Positions 8,477 through 16,370 of a stretch of DNA of 64,000 nt are shown here, in pieces; positions within the stretch are counted from its first letter, which is position 1; every line of letters begins with the position of its first letter. The notes under the pieces are model-generated. The model did no database searches. It had not been told where the DNA came from and was given only the letters and a program-made list of their open reading frames with translations. The stretch comes from Micromonospora endolithica. Its GTDB lineage: Bacteria; Actinomycetota; Actinomycetes; Mycobacteriales; Micromonosporaceae. The stretch lies in NCBI RefSeq assembly GCF_003626595.1, contig NZ_RBAK01000007.1, positions 124,001 to 188,000 on the forward strand. Reading direction: 5' to 3'. Both the position numbers and the translations under genes were made by a program.

Positions 8477-9199
8477 TCACGCCGGTCCACCCCGCCACTT
8501 CGGCAATGACCGATGGCCGACAGCGACGTCGAAGGCGGCACGAGCCAGCAGGCGGGTCGAGTCCAGCGTAGGGAGCGGAGAGAGGTCGGGTGTCACCAAG
8601 AGCGGAATCTCGGTGCACACGAGGGCGATCGCATCACAGCCCTGCGCCGCCAGCTTCTCGATGATCCGAATGTATTCGGCACGCGAGTTCGTATTGAACT
8701 CGCCAACTACCAGCTCGTCGAAGATGATCTTGTTTATGAGGTGACGATCCTGCTCGTCCGGCATTTGCGCGACGACACCACGGGCGGCAAAGGCCCGAGG
8801 GTAGACCGGACCGTCCATGAGGTACCTGGTGCCGAGCACACCGACCCGGCCGAAACCATCATGAGCGGCCTGATCGGCGACAATCTCGGCGATGTGCAGC
8901 CCGGGGATCGCGAGATCCTCTCCCGGCTGCTCCAGCGCCATGTGCGCCGTGTTGTCCGGGCAGACGAAGAAGTCCGCGCCGGCGTCGGCAAGCCTTTGAG
9001 CACTCGTGCGGAGTAGGTCCCGAATCGAGTTATAGTCCCCTTTGTCCCAGGCGGGCATGCTGCGCGCCATCGCGATGCAGTCCAGGGTCACATCCGGATG
9101 CTGATGAGCTCCTAGTTCGCGGAATCCTTCCTGACAAAAGGCGCGAAAGCAGAGCGCGGCTCCTTCTGAGCTGTGCGCGAGAATTCCTAGGTGCTTCAC
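8477..9199 (-). CDS. Aspartate/glutamate racemase family protein
   Basis: A 240-residue protein of the Asp/Glu/hydantoin racemase superfamily. These interconvert L- and D-amino acids without cofactor using two cysteines. Both are visible: Cys in FFVCPDNTAH (about residue 79) and Cys in ALVCTEIPLL (about residue 195), followed by the conserved T-E. The N-terminus MKHLGILAHSSEGA is the usual first strand and loop. The substrate may be aspartate, but this is not certain. The gene is noticeably less GC-rich than its neighbours and lies between yajQ and a yajQ 3'-end remnant, suggesting transfer. Confidence 0.85.
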   Translation of the reverse strand: MKHLGILAHSSEGAALCFRAFCQEGFRELGAHQHPDVTLDCIAMARSMPAWDKGDYNSIRDLLRTSAQRLADAGADFFVCPDNTAHMALEQPGEDLAIPGLHIAEIVADQAAHDGFGRVGVLGTRYLMDGPVYPRAFAARGVVAQMPDEQDRHLINKIIFDELVVGEFNTNSRAEYIRIIEKLAAQGCDAIALVCTEIPLLVTPDLSPLPTLDSTRLLARAAFDVAVGHRSLPKWRGGPA

Positions 9200-9489
9200 A
9201 AGGGCTCCAGCAGCGCAGAGATGTCAGTCACCAACGTCACGTCGGACCTTACATCCAGGTGCGCCCGGGGTCGCTACGGGAGCGGGTAGAAGATCGATTG
9301 CTTGCGGTCGATCTGTCTTCCGGGTTCCGCTGCACGTCTTTCGCTCGCGCACCAACACGCAAGTCCCAGAGTGACGCGGCCAGGCCGTCGCAGGCCGAAT
9401 GCTCATGACCCACGACGACCATTGGCGACGGCTTCTGCCCAGCTGACGTAGGCGTAGCCGGTGCGATGACCAAGCCGGCCGGGACCGCC
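9200..9489. other. Intergenic stretch between the racemase gene and yajQ
   Basis: About 290 bases with no supported gene. Composition is lower in GC than the surrounding chromosome. It must hold the racemase promoter on the minus strand near 9200-9260. I see no convincing terminator hairpin directly after yajQ, which fits the idea that the original yajQ terminator was displaced. Confidence 0.5.
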
Positions 9490-9984
9490 TTACCGGTAGT
9501 TGTTGAACTGGAGGGCCACCCCGAAGTCCTCGCCCTTGAGCAGAGCGATGACGGCCTGAAGGTCGTCCCTCTTCTTGCCGGTGACGCGGAGCTGGTCGCC
9601 CTGGATCTGTGCCTGGACGCCCTTCGGGCCCTCGTCGCGGATCTTCTTGCTGATCGCCTTGGCCTTGTCCGTCTCGATGCCCTGGATGACCTTGCAGTCG
9701 ATCTTGAACATCTTGCCCGACGGACGCGGGTCGCCGGCGTCCAGCGACTTCAGCGAGATGTTGCGCTTGACCAACTTCTCCTTGAAGACGTCCAGCGCGG
9801 CCCGCACCCGCTCCTCGGTCTCCGCCTGGAGACCGATCGCCTCCTCGCCGGACCAGGCGATCTCGGCACCGGTGCCCCGGAAGTCGAACCGCGTCGCGAG
9901 CTCCTTCTCCGCCTGACGGAGGGCATTGTCGACCTCCTGGCGGTCGACCTTGCTCACGATGTCGAACGACGGGTTCGCTGCCAT
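9490..9984 (-). CDS. yajQ: YajQ family cyclic di-GMP-binding protein (DUF520)
   Basis: A 164-residue protein of the highly conserved YajQ/DUF520 family, which in some bacteria binds cyclic di-GMP or RNA. Family hallmarks are the start PSFDIVSKVDRQEVDNAL, the middle segment KRNISLKSLDAGDPRPSGK, and the C-terminus GVALQFNNYR. The second of two close ATGs was chosen because AGGAG lies seven bases before it. It ends next to a stretch of foreign-looking DNA and stands upstream of tRNA-Tyr on the opposite strand. The GGDEF-EAL protein at 33443 could in principle make or break its ligand (inference). Confidence 0.93.
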   Translation of the reverse strand: MAANPSFDIVSKVDRQEVDNALRQAEKELATRFDFRGTGAEIAWSGEEAIGLQAETEERVRAALDVFKEKLVKRNISLKSLDAGDPRPSGKMFKIDCKVIQGIETDKAKAISKKIRDEGPKGVQAQIQGDQLRVTGKKRDDLQAVIALLKGEDFGVALQFNNYR

Positions 9985-10132
9985 GTTCATGCTCCTGGTG
10001 TGCGGCCGGTTTGTGGTCCTTCGTCCCCGCTGACCAGCGGTACGACCCCCTGACGGTACCCGGTTGCGCCGACGGCGGGGTGAGCCGCTATCCTTGCTTC
10101 CGCCGCCGCGTTGCGACGCGGTGGGGTGCCCT

Positions 10133-10216
10133 GGCGGGTTGCCCGAGCGGCCAATGGGAGCGGACTGTAAATCCGTCGCGAAAGCTACAGAGGTTCGAAT
10201 CCTCTACCCGCCACCA
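10133..10216 (+). tRNA. tRNA-Tyr (GTA)
   Basis: The acceptor stem GGCGGGT/ACCCGCC, the anticodon loop with GTA, a long variable arm as expected for bacterial tRNA-Tyr, and the T-arm GGTTCGAATCC are all present. The CCA end is encoded at 10214-10216. The 3' two thirds of the gene form one copy of the att sequence used by the integrated element. Confidence 0.96.
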
Positions 10217-10218
10217 GG
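10165..10218 (+). other. attL: 54-bp att copy within tRNA-Tyr
   Basis: This 54-bp stretch, from just before the anticodon to two bases past CCA, is identical to 26540-26593. It also matches 32554-32607 with two mismatches. Integration into the 3' end of a tRNA gene, leaving the tRNA intact, is the usual mode for AICE integrases. The integrase gene lies 0.7 kb inside this end. Confidence 0.92.
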
Positions 10219-10226
10219 TGCAGATG

Positions 10227-10262
10227 CGGCCCCTGACCAGTAGAGATGCTGATCAGGGGCCG
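10227..10262 (+). terminator. Hairpin terminator after tRNA-Tyr
   Basis: CGGCCCCTGA and TCAGGGGCCG form a perfect 10-bp stem, followed by TTGTCGT. Related hairpin sequence follows the second att copy and, incompletely, the third, so each recombined tRNA end keeps or regains a terminator. Confidence 0.7.
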
Positions 10263-10371
10263 TTGTCGTGAGTCTCGCTCAGTCCTGCTCTGGCTCGCTC
10301 GATCTCGCTGACTGTGTCGTATACGTGTCGCCAACCCGATCTTGCTGGCTCTGAAGCGGCACGATGGGCGG

Positions 10372-10917
10372 ATGGCTTGGGAGTGGCTCGGACCGACAGC
10401 TACCGCCGTCGTGGGCGTCGCAGGCATCACCGGCACCGTGGTGGCTGCCGCCCTGACGCGGCGAGCGCAGGTAGAGGCAGCGCGTATCGCGCCGGCTCAC
10501 TCGTTGCTCGCTGACAAGCGGGTGTTGTACGCCAAGTTCTTACGTAGTGCTGAAGATCAAAAAGACTCCGCGCTGAAGTTATCTAAAATTCGGCTACAGT
10601 TGCAAGAATTTCGAACTGAAGTCGAAGCATTCGAAGATTCTGCTCAGGAGCCTCCGCAGTCGCTAGTCGAACGAGTAGAGCGACTGGTTCAAGAGGTCTC
10701 AGATGTTGATGTGCAAATTCGTTCTCATGAAGGTGAGCTACGGCGACTGTCAGCAGAGATTGCCGTCGTAGGAGGGCGCGAATTGCATGGAGGTACGGAG
10801 AAAGTTCGCGCAGCGTACGCGGACTGGATCACAGAGAAGGGTGGAACCCTGCAATCGGCTAGCCACGCGCTGCGCGAACTGGCCGCCCTGATGCATCAAG
10901 ACGTCAAGCCGCATTAG
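10372..10917 (+). CDS. Hypothetical membrane-anchored coiled-coil protein
   Basis: A 181-residue protein with one N-terminal membrane segment (TAVVGVAGITGTVVAAALT), then a long charged helical part with heptad-like spacing between about residues 45 and 125. I chose the ATG at 10372 rather than a TTG ten codons earlier. It lies between attL and the integrase gene, convergent with the integrase and overlapping its 3' end by 14 bases. Its lower GC suggests foreign origin. A coiled-coil protein with a membrane segment is also found just inside the second att copy. Function unknown. Confidence 0.7.
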   Translation: MAWEWLGPTATAVVGVAGITGTVVAAALTRRAQVEAARIAPAHSLLADKRVLYAKFLRSAEDQKDSALKLSKIRLQLQEFRTEVEAFEDSAQEPPQSLVERVERLVQEVSDVDVQIRSHEGELRRLSAEIAVVGGRELHGGTEKVRAAYADWITEKGGTLQSASHALRELAALMHQDVKPH

Positions 10918-12325
10918 AGCGGGGCTCCCCGCTGGTCGTCTCTATCGCTAATGCGGCCTCGATCCTTAGGCGAGCAGATTCCTCCTGACCATAGATGCAC
11001 TTTGCGTAGACCCGCATTAGAACATGCACGCTATGCCCGGCCCATTCGGCGACCTGGGTCGCCGGTACCCCGGCATTTAGCCACAGCGACACAGCGGCGT
11101 GCCGTAAATCATAAGGACGCTTGCCCAGCGGCGAGCGCTGCTGAGCCGGCGTGAGCACCTTTGTCCGCGCGTCGCGCCACGCCTTCCCGTAGGTGTTATT
11201 CGGGATCGGTTGCCCGGCGGTGGGCACGTACCGCCCGCCAGGGCCGCGCCGGGTCACGAATAGCTTGCCGTTCGATCCCGGCGGGTATTCCTTGAGGTGG
11301 TGGTCGAGCAGCCGCACAAGGGGCGGCGCAACGGGTACATCCCGGCTCGCTGACCTTGCCCGGTGTTTGAGTCCTCGGTCCTCGGTGGTGTTGTCTTCGT
11401 CGCCCCAGCCTCGCCCGACCGCCACCGTCGAGCCGGTCAGGTGCAGCACGCCCCACCCCCCGCGCTGGGCGGGTCGCTCGTACTCGTCTTCGCGCAGGTG
11501 AAGCACTTCCTCGGGCCGCAGCGCGGCGTAGTACATGCACCCGAAGAACGCTTCCAGTTCGGGCACGCTGCGTCCTACCTCGGCGAGCAGCGCCCGAGCC
11601 TGATCGGGGTTGACCACCGCTCCCCGGTCGACCTCATCGGCCATCTTCGGCGCGGTCCAGCTCACCAGGGACATCGGGTGCGCGTCGAGTAGCCGCAGCT
11701 CAACGGCGTACTTGAGAGCGCCGGAGAAGACGGCCCGTTTGCGGGCGATCGTGCTGGGCGAGGCGGGCGCTCCGTCCATCCGCAGGGCAAGGGTGTCGAG
11801 CGCCTTTCGTACCAAGGCAGGGTCGGCGAGCGCCGTCAGGTCGACGGTGTTGGCCTTGAGCCAGCGCACGGCGGCGGCCAGGTGAGCGGGCGGGTCGCCA
11901 GCGTCGCGGCGCGCCTTGTTGAATACCCACCCGTAGAGCGCTGCCCGTAGTGCCTTGTCGCTGGGTGCGCCCCGGTCCGTCGCCAGGAGCGCCGGGGTGA
12001 CGGTGGCCAATGTCTCGGCGATGCCCTTGCGGTGCTTGGCCGACGCGCGAGGCCACTTCATGTCGACGTACGCCACCGCGTGCTCGTACCAGGAACGTGT
12101 GTTGAGCGCTCGCGCCATGGGCTCAGGCAGGCCGCTTGCCTGGTCGAACGCGACGCCTTCCCGCTGAGACACCACCAGTTTCGACCGGAAGCTCTCGGCC
12201 AGGGCGCGGGTTGCGAACGTTTTCCGGAACGGGTCGCCCGCCACCTTCCAGCGAACTACGTAGGAGTAGCCCTTTGTGAGTTGGTTCTTCAGGATGCCGT
12301 GTACGCGTACGTCGTAGGTGCTCAT
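10904..12325 (-). CDS. int: Tyrosine site-specific integrase of the AICE
   Basis: A 473-residue tyrosine recombinase that integrates and excises the element at tRNA-Tyr. An N-terminal arm-binding and core-binding part (MSTYDVRVHGIL..., RALAESFRSK) precedes the catalytic domain. The catalytic residues visible are Arg in LRPEEVLHL, the H-x-x-R-type box PYDLRHAAVSLWLNAG, the later His in EWAGHSVHVL, and the nucleophile Tyr in MRVYAKC. The start ATG overlaps the excisionase stop (ATGA), which sets it against a longer upstream frame. Placed close to attL as usual for AICEs. Confidence 0.95.
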   Translation of the reverse strand: MSTYDVRVHGILKNQLTKGYSYVVRWKVAGDPFRKTFATRALAESFRSKLVVSQREGVAFDQASGLPEPMARALNTRSWYEHAVAYVDMKWPRASAKHRKGIAETLATVTPALLATDRGAPSDKALRAALYGWVFNKARRDAGDPPAHLAAAVRWLKANTVDLTALADPALVRKALDTLALRMDGAPASPSTIARKRAVFSGALKYAVELRLLDAHPMSLVSWTAPKMADEVDRGAVVNPDQARALLAEVGRSVPELEAFFGCMYYAALRPEEVLHLREDEYERPAQRGGWGVLHLTGSTVAVGRGWGDEDNTTEDRGLKHRARSASRDVPVAPPLVRLLDHHLKEYPPGSNGKLFVTRRGPGGRYVPTAGQPIPNNTYGKAWRDARTKVLTPAQQRSPLGKRPYDLRHAAVSLWLNAGVPATQVAEWAGHSVHVLMRVYAKCIYGQEESARLRIEAALAIETTSGEPRSNAA

Positions 12326-12525
12326 GCTGCCTCTTCGTGGTCGTTGAGCCAGTTGTCCAGGTCGCGGCGGCGGACGTACAGGCTGCCGTTGGGGTACTTG
12401 ATGGTTCGGGGTGCGCGGCCGGTGGCCTTCCAGCGGAAGAAGGTCGAGCGGGGTACGCGTAGTTCGTCCAGGACTTCGGCGAGGGTGAGCAGGTTCCCGG
12501 TCGGGGTGCGGCGGGCGGCGGTCAT
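12322..12525 (-). CDS. xis: Excisionase (MerR/Xis-type helix-turn-helix)
   Basis: A 67-residue DNA-binding protein with the excisionase-type winged helix: LLTLAEVLDELRVPRSTFFRWKATGRAP, then the strand pair IKYPNGSLYVRRRDLDNWL. In AICEs such a protein directs the integrase towards excision. The ATG follows GGAGG at seven to ten bases and the stop overlaps the integrase start. It heads a two-gene xis-int unit, with the remains of a small upstream gene overlapping its own start. Confidence 0.9.
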   Translation of the reverse strand: MTAARRTPTGNLLTLAEVLDELRVPRSTFFRWKATGRAPRTIKYPNGSLYVRRRDLDNWLNDHEEAA

Positions 12526-12688
12526 GGGCGGGTGTCCTCCCTCGGGGTGGCATGGAGGTAGATGCGCTGCAACAGCGGGGTCGGCGGTGGGGGTGGGGGC
12601 GGCTGACCTGCTGGATGTGCAGCACTCGGGCGACGGCGGGGAGCGCTGCGGCTGTTTCAGCGGGTGTGCCGTGCAGCCTGATTCGCAC
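12522..12688 (-). pseudogene. Small AICE gene with an apparent frameshift upstream of xis
   Basis: The first 35 codons from 12688 read MRIRLHGTPAETAAALPAVA, then HIQQVSRPHPHR, which resembles small hypothetical proteins I recall from actinomycete elements. In that frame the rest is unlike a protein end. A neighbouring frame continues PTPLLQRIYLHATPRED and stops with a TGA that overlaps the xis ATG, exactly the ATGA coupling seen elsewhere here. One base is therefore missing (or two extra) in the CCCCACCCCCACC run near 12590. This is either a true frameshift or a sequencing error in a homopolymer tract. Confidence 0.5.
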
Positions 12689-12910
12689 GGTGAGCGCCTT
12701 CCGGTCGGCGTCGGTCGCGTGTGGAGGGTTAGTTCGGTGGTGCGGCAGAGAGGCGTAGGGCGGGCCACTGAGAGCGTCGTAGAGGCAAGATCCGGGGCTT
12801 CCAGGTGTAAGGCGTAGGGCCTTGCGCTCTCAGGGGCTCTCAGCGGGCCGCTCCGGGAATGCCTGCGGTCGGGCCGGCGCGTCGGGCGCTGCCCGAAGAG
12901 GCCGGGAAGC

Positions 12911-13137
12911 GCTGACACGCTGACAGCAGGGCTTGCTTATGACGTTTCCGCAGCTCAGCGTGGGTGGAAAGCTGTCAGCGGGGGGCGCTGACAGGCGCTG
13001 ACAGTGCTGACACCTCGGGGGCATCGGCGGGGATTGTCAGCGCCTGTCAGCAGGTGTCAGCACGGGCCGCTGACACCTTCCCGGGCATCTTGAGCTGCGG
13101 AAACGTCAGCGGGCGTGGCGATTGTCAGCGTGTCAGC
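12911..13137. repeat. Iteron cluster: putative AICE replication origin
   Basis: The heptamer TGTCAGC, in either orientation, occurs 12 times in 227 bases (first bases at 12911, 12919, 12973, 12987, 12997, 13006, 13035, 13045, 13055, 13069, 13123 and 13131). Several spacings are 9 or 10 bases, one helical turn. A perfect 17-bp inverted repeat, GACGTTTCCGCAGCTCA at 12941-12957 and its complement at 13091-13107, encloses most of the copies. The array runs from the xis upstream region into the last codons of the DUF3987 gene. This is how a Rep-binding origin looks; its role is inferred. Confidence 0.7.
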
Positions 13138-14658
13138 GCTTCCCGGGTCCTCCCCGGCAGCGGCGCGGGGATGCAGCTCGTAGCGGCCGTCCGGCGCGTG
13201 GCGGACCCACCCGAGGGCGATCAGCTCGTTCAGGACGGCGGTGACCTCTTCGGACTTCGGTAGCCGGCGGGCTACCCGGCGGTGTGCCTCGCGGCGGGTG
13301 AAGGTGGTCATGCCCTTGGTGGTGAGTACGCCGAGCACGTAGCGGGCGTTCTCGATGGCGGTGTCGCTGCCGATGGTGGTGAGCGCGGTCCGGTAGTGCG
13401 CGGCGAAGAACTCCGCGAGCCGGACGGCGTCGGCCATCCGGTCTGCGTCGATGGGGCGGCGCCAGGCGTCGGCGGGGTGGTGGGCGACGTGCAGCAGCCC
13501 GGCTAGCCGGAGGGTTGCGCCGGAAAGCTTGTTACCCCATTCCCGCATGTCGTGCAGGCTGCCGCCGGGCCGTAGCTCGGCCTCCACCGCCTCGGCGGCA
13601 GCCCGGCGTACCGTGCCCGCGTCCTCGGTGAGGGCGACGACGGCGGGGTCTTCCCACTCGGCGAGGGTCGCGGCCAGGTCATGCACCCGGTGCCGGTAGC
13701 CGGCGGTCACCGCCTCGGCGATCGGCGGCGTGTCCACCGCCCGGTATCCGGCGAGGGAGCGCGGGAGCGCGAACAGGAACCGGGCCGGTAGTCCTCGGCC
13801 GGCGAGGTCGGCGTTCCCGCCGAACTTGCGCAGCACCGAGGGTTGCGCCATCACGCACACGGTCAGCGCGGGCTTGTCGACCGAGGCACCCTCGCGGGTC
13901 TGCCGTTCGTTGCTCATCGGCTGCCCGGCGTGACCCTTGAGGTAGGGGTCGAGGTTCGGTGCGCCGGAGTACCGGCCGGCGAGGGTGTCGAAGATGCCGC
14001 CCTCATCCGAGATGATCGCCATGCGTCCGCCGTTGGCGGCCATCAGCCCGATCAGGGCTTCCGGGGTGGCGTCGTCCACGATCAGCCGGGGCAGACCGGG
14101 GACCGTGATCGCCTCAGCGGCGATCGCGGCGGCCACCGCCTCGGCGGCGGCCTCGTCGCGCTTGCCGGGGTCGCTGGCCTTGGCCGCTTGGGCTTTGGCT
14201 TGTTCGGCTTGCCGGTCGGCGATGTCCCGCAGCGCGGCGGCCTCGGCGATCCGAGGTCGCATCGCCTCGCCGAGCGTCGATTGGGCCGCGAACAGCGGTG
14301 CCGTCATCGCCCGGTGCACGGGGCTCTTGCGTTCGCCGGGGCCGGCGATGACGGCGGCGAACACGTTCACCGGCTCGCGCCACCCGGCCACCGGCTCGAC
14401 CTCCAACCGGCCGCCCGCGCACGCGGACAGCACGGCCACGGCGAGGGTGCCGGCCATCGCCGGATCGGTTTGGGTGAACCGGGCGACGCTGCTCACCATG
14501 TCGCCGAGCCAGCGGGGGAACACGTCGACCGGGAACGGCGGCGGCGCGGCGTGCGGCCCGGTCAAGGGCACTGGAACATCCCACAGCGGGCCGCCCGCGG
14601 CTTGCCCGTCGGCGGGTTGCGGGTGGTCGGTCACGAGGTGCAGACGGGCGGCGGTCAT
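13057..14658 (-). CDS. DUF3987-type protein, probable AICE replication helicase/ATPase-like partner
   Basis: A 533-residue protein I place in the DUF3987/YfjI-like group, often found beside primase-polymerases in mobile elements. Recognisable parts are PFPVDVFPRWLGDMVSSVAR near the N-terminus; AAVIAGPGERKSP, a P-loop-like G-x-G-x-x-K-S; IISDEGGIFDTLAGRYSG; and KPALTVCVMAQPSVL. A C-terminal winged-helix-like part (MTTFTRREAHRRVARRL) follows. The start ATG overlaps the primase-polymerase stop (ATGA). Its last codons and stop lie inside the iteron array. A role in replicating the excised element is inferred. Confidence 0.8.
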   Translation of the reverse strand: MTAARLHLVTDHPQPADGQAAGGPLWDVPVPLTGPHAAPPPFPVDVFPRWLGDMVSSVARFTQTDPAMAGTLAVAVLSACAGGRLEVEPVAGWREPVNVFAAVIAGPGERKSPVHRAMTAPLFAAQSTLGEAMRPRIAEAAALRDIADRQAEQAKAQAAKASDPGKRDEAAAEAVAAAIAAEAITVPGLPRLIVDDATPEALIGLMAANGGRMAIISDEGGIFDTLAGRYSGAPNLDPYLKGHAGQPMSNERQTREGASVDKPALTVCVMAQPSVLRKFGGNADLAGRGLPARFLFALPRSLAGYRAVDTPPIAEAVTAGYRHRVHDLAATLAEWEDPAVVALTEDAGTVRRAAAEAVEAELRPGGSLHDMREWGNKLSGATLRLAGLLHVAHHPADAWRRPIDADRMADAVRLAEFFAAHYRTALTTIGSDTAIENARYVLGVLTTKGMTTFTRREAHRRVARRLPKSEEVTAVLNELIALGWVRHAPDGRYELHPRAAAGEDPGSADTLTIATPADVSAAQDAREGVSGPC

Positions 14659-15557
14659 GCGGCGACCTTTCGGGGACGGTGGGCGCCAGCAGTGAGGCCG
14701 GATCGGACGGTGCGGTACGCCTCGGCGGTGCGCAGCCCGGCCGTCACGCCCGCCTGTTCCAGCACGCTTTGGGCGTCGTCCTCGGCGAGCGCGCCACCGG
14801 CGACGAGTTGGCCGAGGGCCACGGCGGCGATGTACAGCGCCCGGTTGCGCTCCCCGGCCGGCGCGGTGGTCACCCGGTCGACCTCCCGGGCGAGGGCGGC
14901 CCGCACGTACCCGGCGGCGCGGCCGGTGCCGAGGTCGACCACCACCGGCCGCTGCGGCGGCAACGGGGCCGGCGCGAGCAGCGCGGCGAGCCACGCCGGT
15001 AGCGGGGCGGGGGCGGTGTCCAGGTCGACGGTGTAGGGCCGTCCGGCGACCGTGCTGCCGGCGGCGACGACGTAGCCGCCGTGGGCGCGGGTGTCGACCA
15101 TCGGGCCGAGCGTCCCGGCGGTGTTGCGGAACGCCGGCCGGTCTTCGGGGTGCCGGTAGTAGAGGTGGGTGCCGCCTCGGCCGGTGGTCACGGTGTAGGT
15201 CGGCTCGATAACGGCGGCGTGCGCGGCGGCGAGGGTGGCGAGGGTGTCCAGCCCGGTCGGACCGGCGGTGCCGTCCTTGCGGGTGTCCAGGTCGACCACC
15301 ACCAGCGCCGACGGCCCGCAGGCGAGGCCGATGCCGTAGGGGCGGGCGGTCCATGCCCGGCGGATGCGGTCGGGGTCGGTGGTGGCGCGTGCTTCCCACC
15401 CAACGTGTCCGGTCCGGCAGCGCGGGTCGCGGCCGGTGCAGTCGTCGGCGGTGTGATCGGGGAACGCGGGTCGCTTGTCGTCGGGGCGCAGCGGGAAGAC
15501 GTGCCAGCCGCGTTCGGCGTGGCCGAGGGCGGCGGTCAACAGCGGGTTGTCCGACAT
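14655..15557 (-). CDS. Bifunctional DNA primase/polymerase (prim-pol, RepPP type)
   Basis: A 300-residue archaeo-eukaryotic-type primase-polymerase that starts replication of the excised element. It opens with LLTAALGHAERGWHVFPLRP, as usual for the family. The catalytic acidic pair is in VVVDLDTRKDG (about residues 88-98), and the s-x-H-type motif is in TGRGGTHLYYRHP. I chose the ATG at 15557 behind GAGAGGA. The same frame stays open to a GTG at 15788, four bases past the preceding gene's stop, and that 77-residue extension has a possible metal site (CGRLL, CAACAQGRHERRH). A longer protein is therefore possible. Confidence 0.88.
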   Translation of the reverse strand: MSDNPLLTAALGHAERGWHVFPLRPDDKRPAFPDHTADDCTGRDPRCRTGHVGWEARATTDPDRIRRAWTARPYGIGLACGPSALVVVDLDTRKDGTAGPTGLDTLATLAAAHAAVIEPTYTVTTGRGGTHLYYRHPEDRPAFRNTAGTLGPMVDTRAHGGYVVAAGSTVAGRPYTVDLDTAPAPLPAWLAALLAPAPLPPQRPVVVDLGTGRAAGYVRAALAREVDRVTTAPAGERNRALYIAAVALGQLVAGGALAEDDAQSVLEQAGVTAGLRTAEAYRTVRSGLTAGAHRPRKVAA

Positions 15558-15792
15558 GGTGCGGGTCCTCTCCGGTGGAGCGGTCGGGGTGTCGGGGATC
15601 GGGCGGGGGTGGCGGCGTTCGTGCCGGCCTTGGGCGCAGGCGGCGCAGTCCTTGCGGGGCATCAACACAGGCCGTCCGCTGTGCGCGTGGTCGGCGGGCA
15701 GCAGCCGGCCGCAGATGTGCGGGTAGGGCTCGGCGTCGGTCACCGGTCGGCCGAGCACCGCGCTCGCGGCGAGCCACCGGGCCGCCACCGCG

Positions 15793-16089
15793 TCACCGGC
15801 CCGGCCGAGGCCGGGGGCGGGCGGCGATCGCGGCGCGGGTGACGGCCTGGCGCATGTCGCCGAGCAGCCCGACCAGTTGCCGGCGGGCGGCTACCTCGGT
15901 CGGGGCGAGAGCGACCCTGACGCGCACCTCGGCGTGCTCCCGCCCGGCGGCGGTGCGCACCCGCACCAGCACGGCGCGGGAGCGGCCGGCGATGTCGACC
16001 ACGATCTCTTCCGAGCGGTGCTCGCCGAGGCCGCAGCGGTGACCGCCCGCGCACCACTCGGTGTGCTGGTGGGGGTTGCGGCGGTTCAT
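15793..16089 (-). CDS. DUF6907-type small protein
   Basis: A 98-residue protein beginning MNRRNPHQHTEWCAGGHRCG, then LGEHRSEEIV. The H-x-x-W-C-x-G-G-H-x-C pattern is what I recall for DUF6907 proteins, common in actinobacterial elements and phages, and could bind a metal. The remainder is a beta-rich part and a final Arg-rich helix (RQLVGLLGDMRQAVTRAAIA). Its ATG overlaps the stop of the gene before it (ATGA). Function unknown. It probably belongs to the same long transcript as the transfer and replication genes. Confidence 0.7.
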   Translation of the reverse strand: MNRRNPHQHTEWCAGGHRCGLGEHRSEEIVVDIAGRSRAVLVRVRTAAGREHAEVRVRVALAPTEVAARRQLVGLLGDMRQAVTRAAIAARPRPRPGR

Positions 16090-16328
16090 CGGGTGCCGGC
16101 CCGGTACTCGTCGCGGACGCGCTCGATCACGCGGCGGCCGACGCGTACGCGCTTGCCGGTGCCGGCGCAGCGGTGGCACTCCCGCTTGAGCCGGAGGATC
16201 AGGCCGCGTCGCTCTCCGGTGCCCTTGCAGCGGCGGCACGGGCCGAACGGCACGGCGTAGCAGATGATCAGGTAGAACGCTGCGTAACCGAGGATGATCA
16301 GGCTAGCTAGCGCGGCGATGGTCAGCAT
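16086..16328 (-). CDS. Small membrane protein with paired CxxCxGTG zinc-ribbon-like motifs
   Basis: An 80-residue protein. The N-terminal 25 residues form one membrane segment (LTIAALASLIILGYAAFYLI). The rest holds two cysteine motifs, CRRCKGTGERRG and CHRCAGTGKRVR, spaced like a DnaJ-type zinc finger, and then a basic tail. The ATG at 16328 has GGAGG six bases upstream. The stop overlaps the DUF6907 gene start. A second element protein (19113-19304) has the same kind of motif pair without the membrane segment. A role in transfer is possible but unproven. Confidence 0.7.
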   Translation of the reverse strand: MLTIAALASLIILGYAAFYLIICYAVPFGPCRRCKGTGERRGLILRLKRECHRCAGTGKRVRVGRRVIERVRDEYRAGTR

Positions 16329-16370
16329 CAAACGCCTCCACGGGCCGGTTTGAGGGTGCGCGGGGCCGAC

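Noticed and set aside
12911..13137. CRISPR array
   Set aside because: The repeats are 7 bases long in both orientations with 2-50 base spacing, unlike CRISPR repeats; no cas gene is present.
15081..15842. Plus-strand frame of 253 codons opposite the primase-polymerase
   Set aside because: It is antisense to a clear gene, with Gly/Val/Arg-rich shadow composition.
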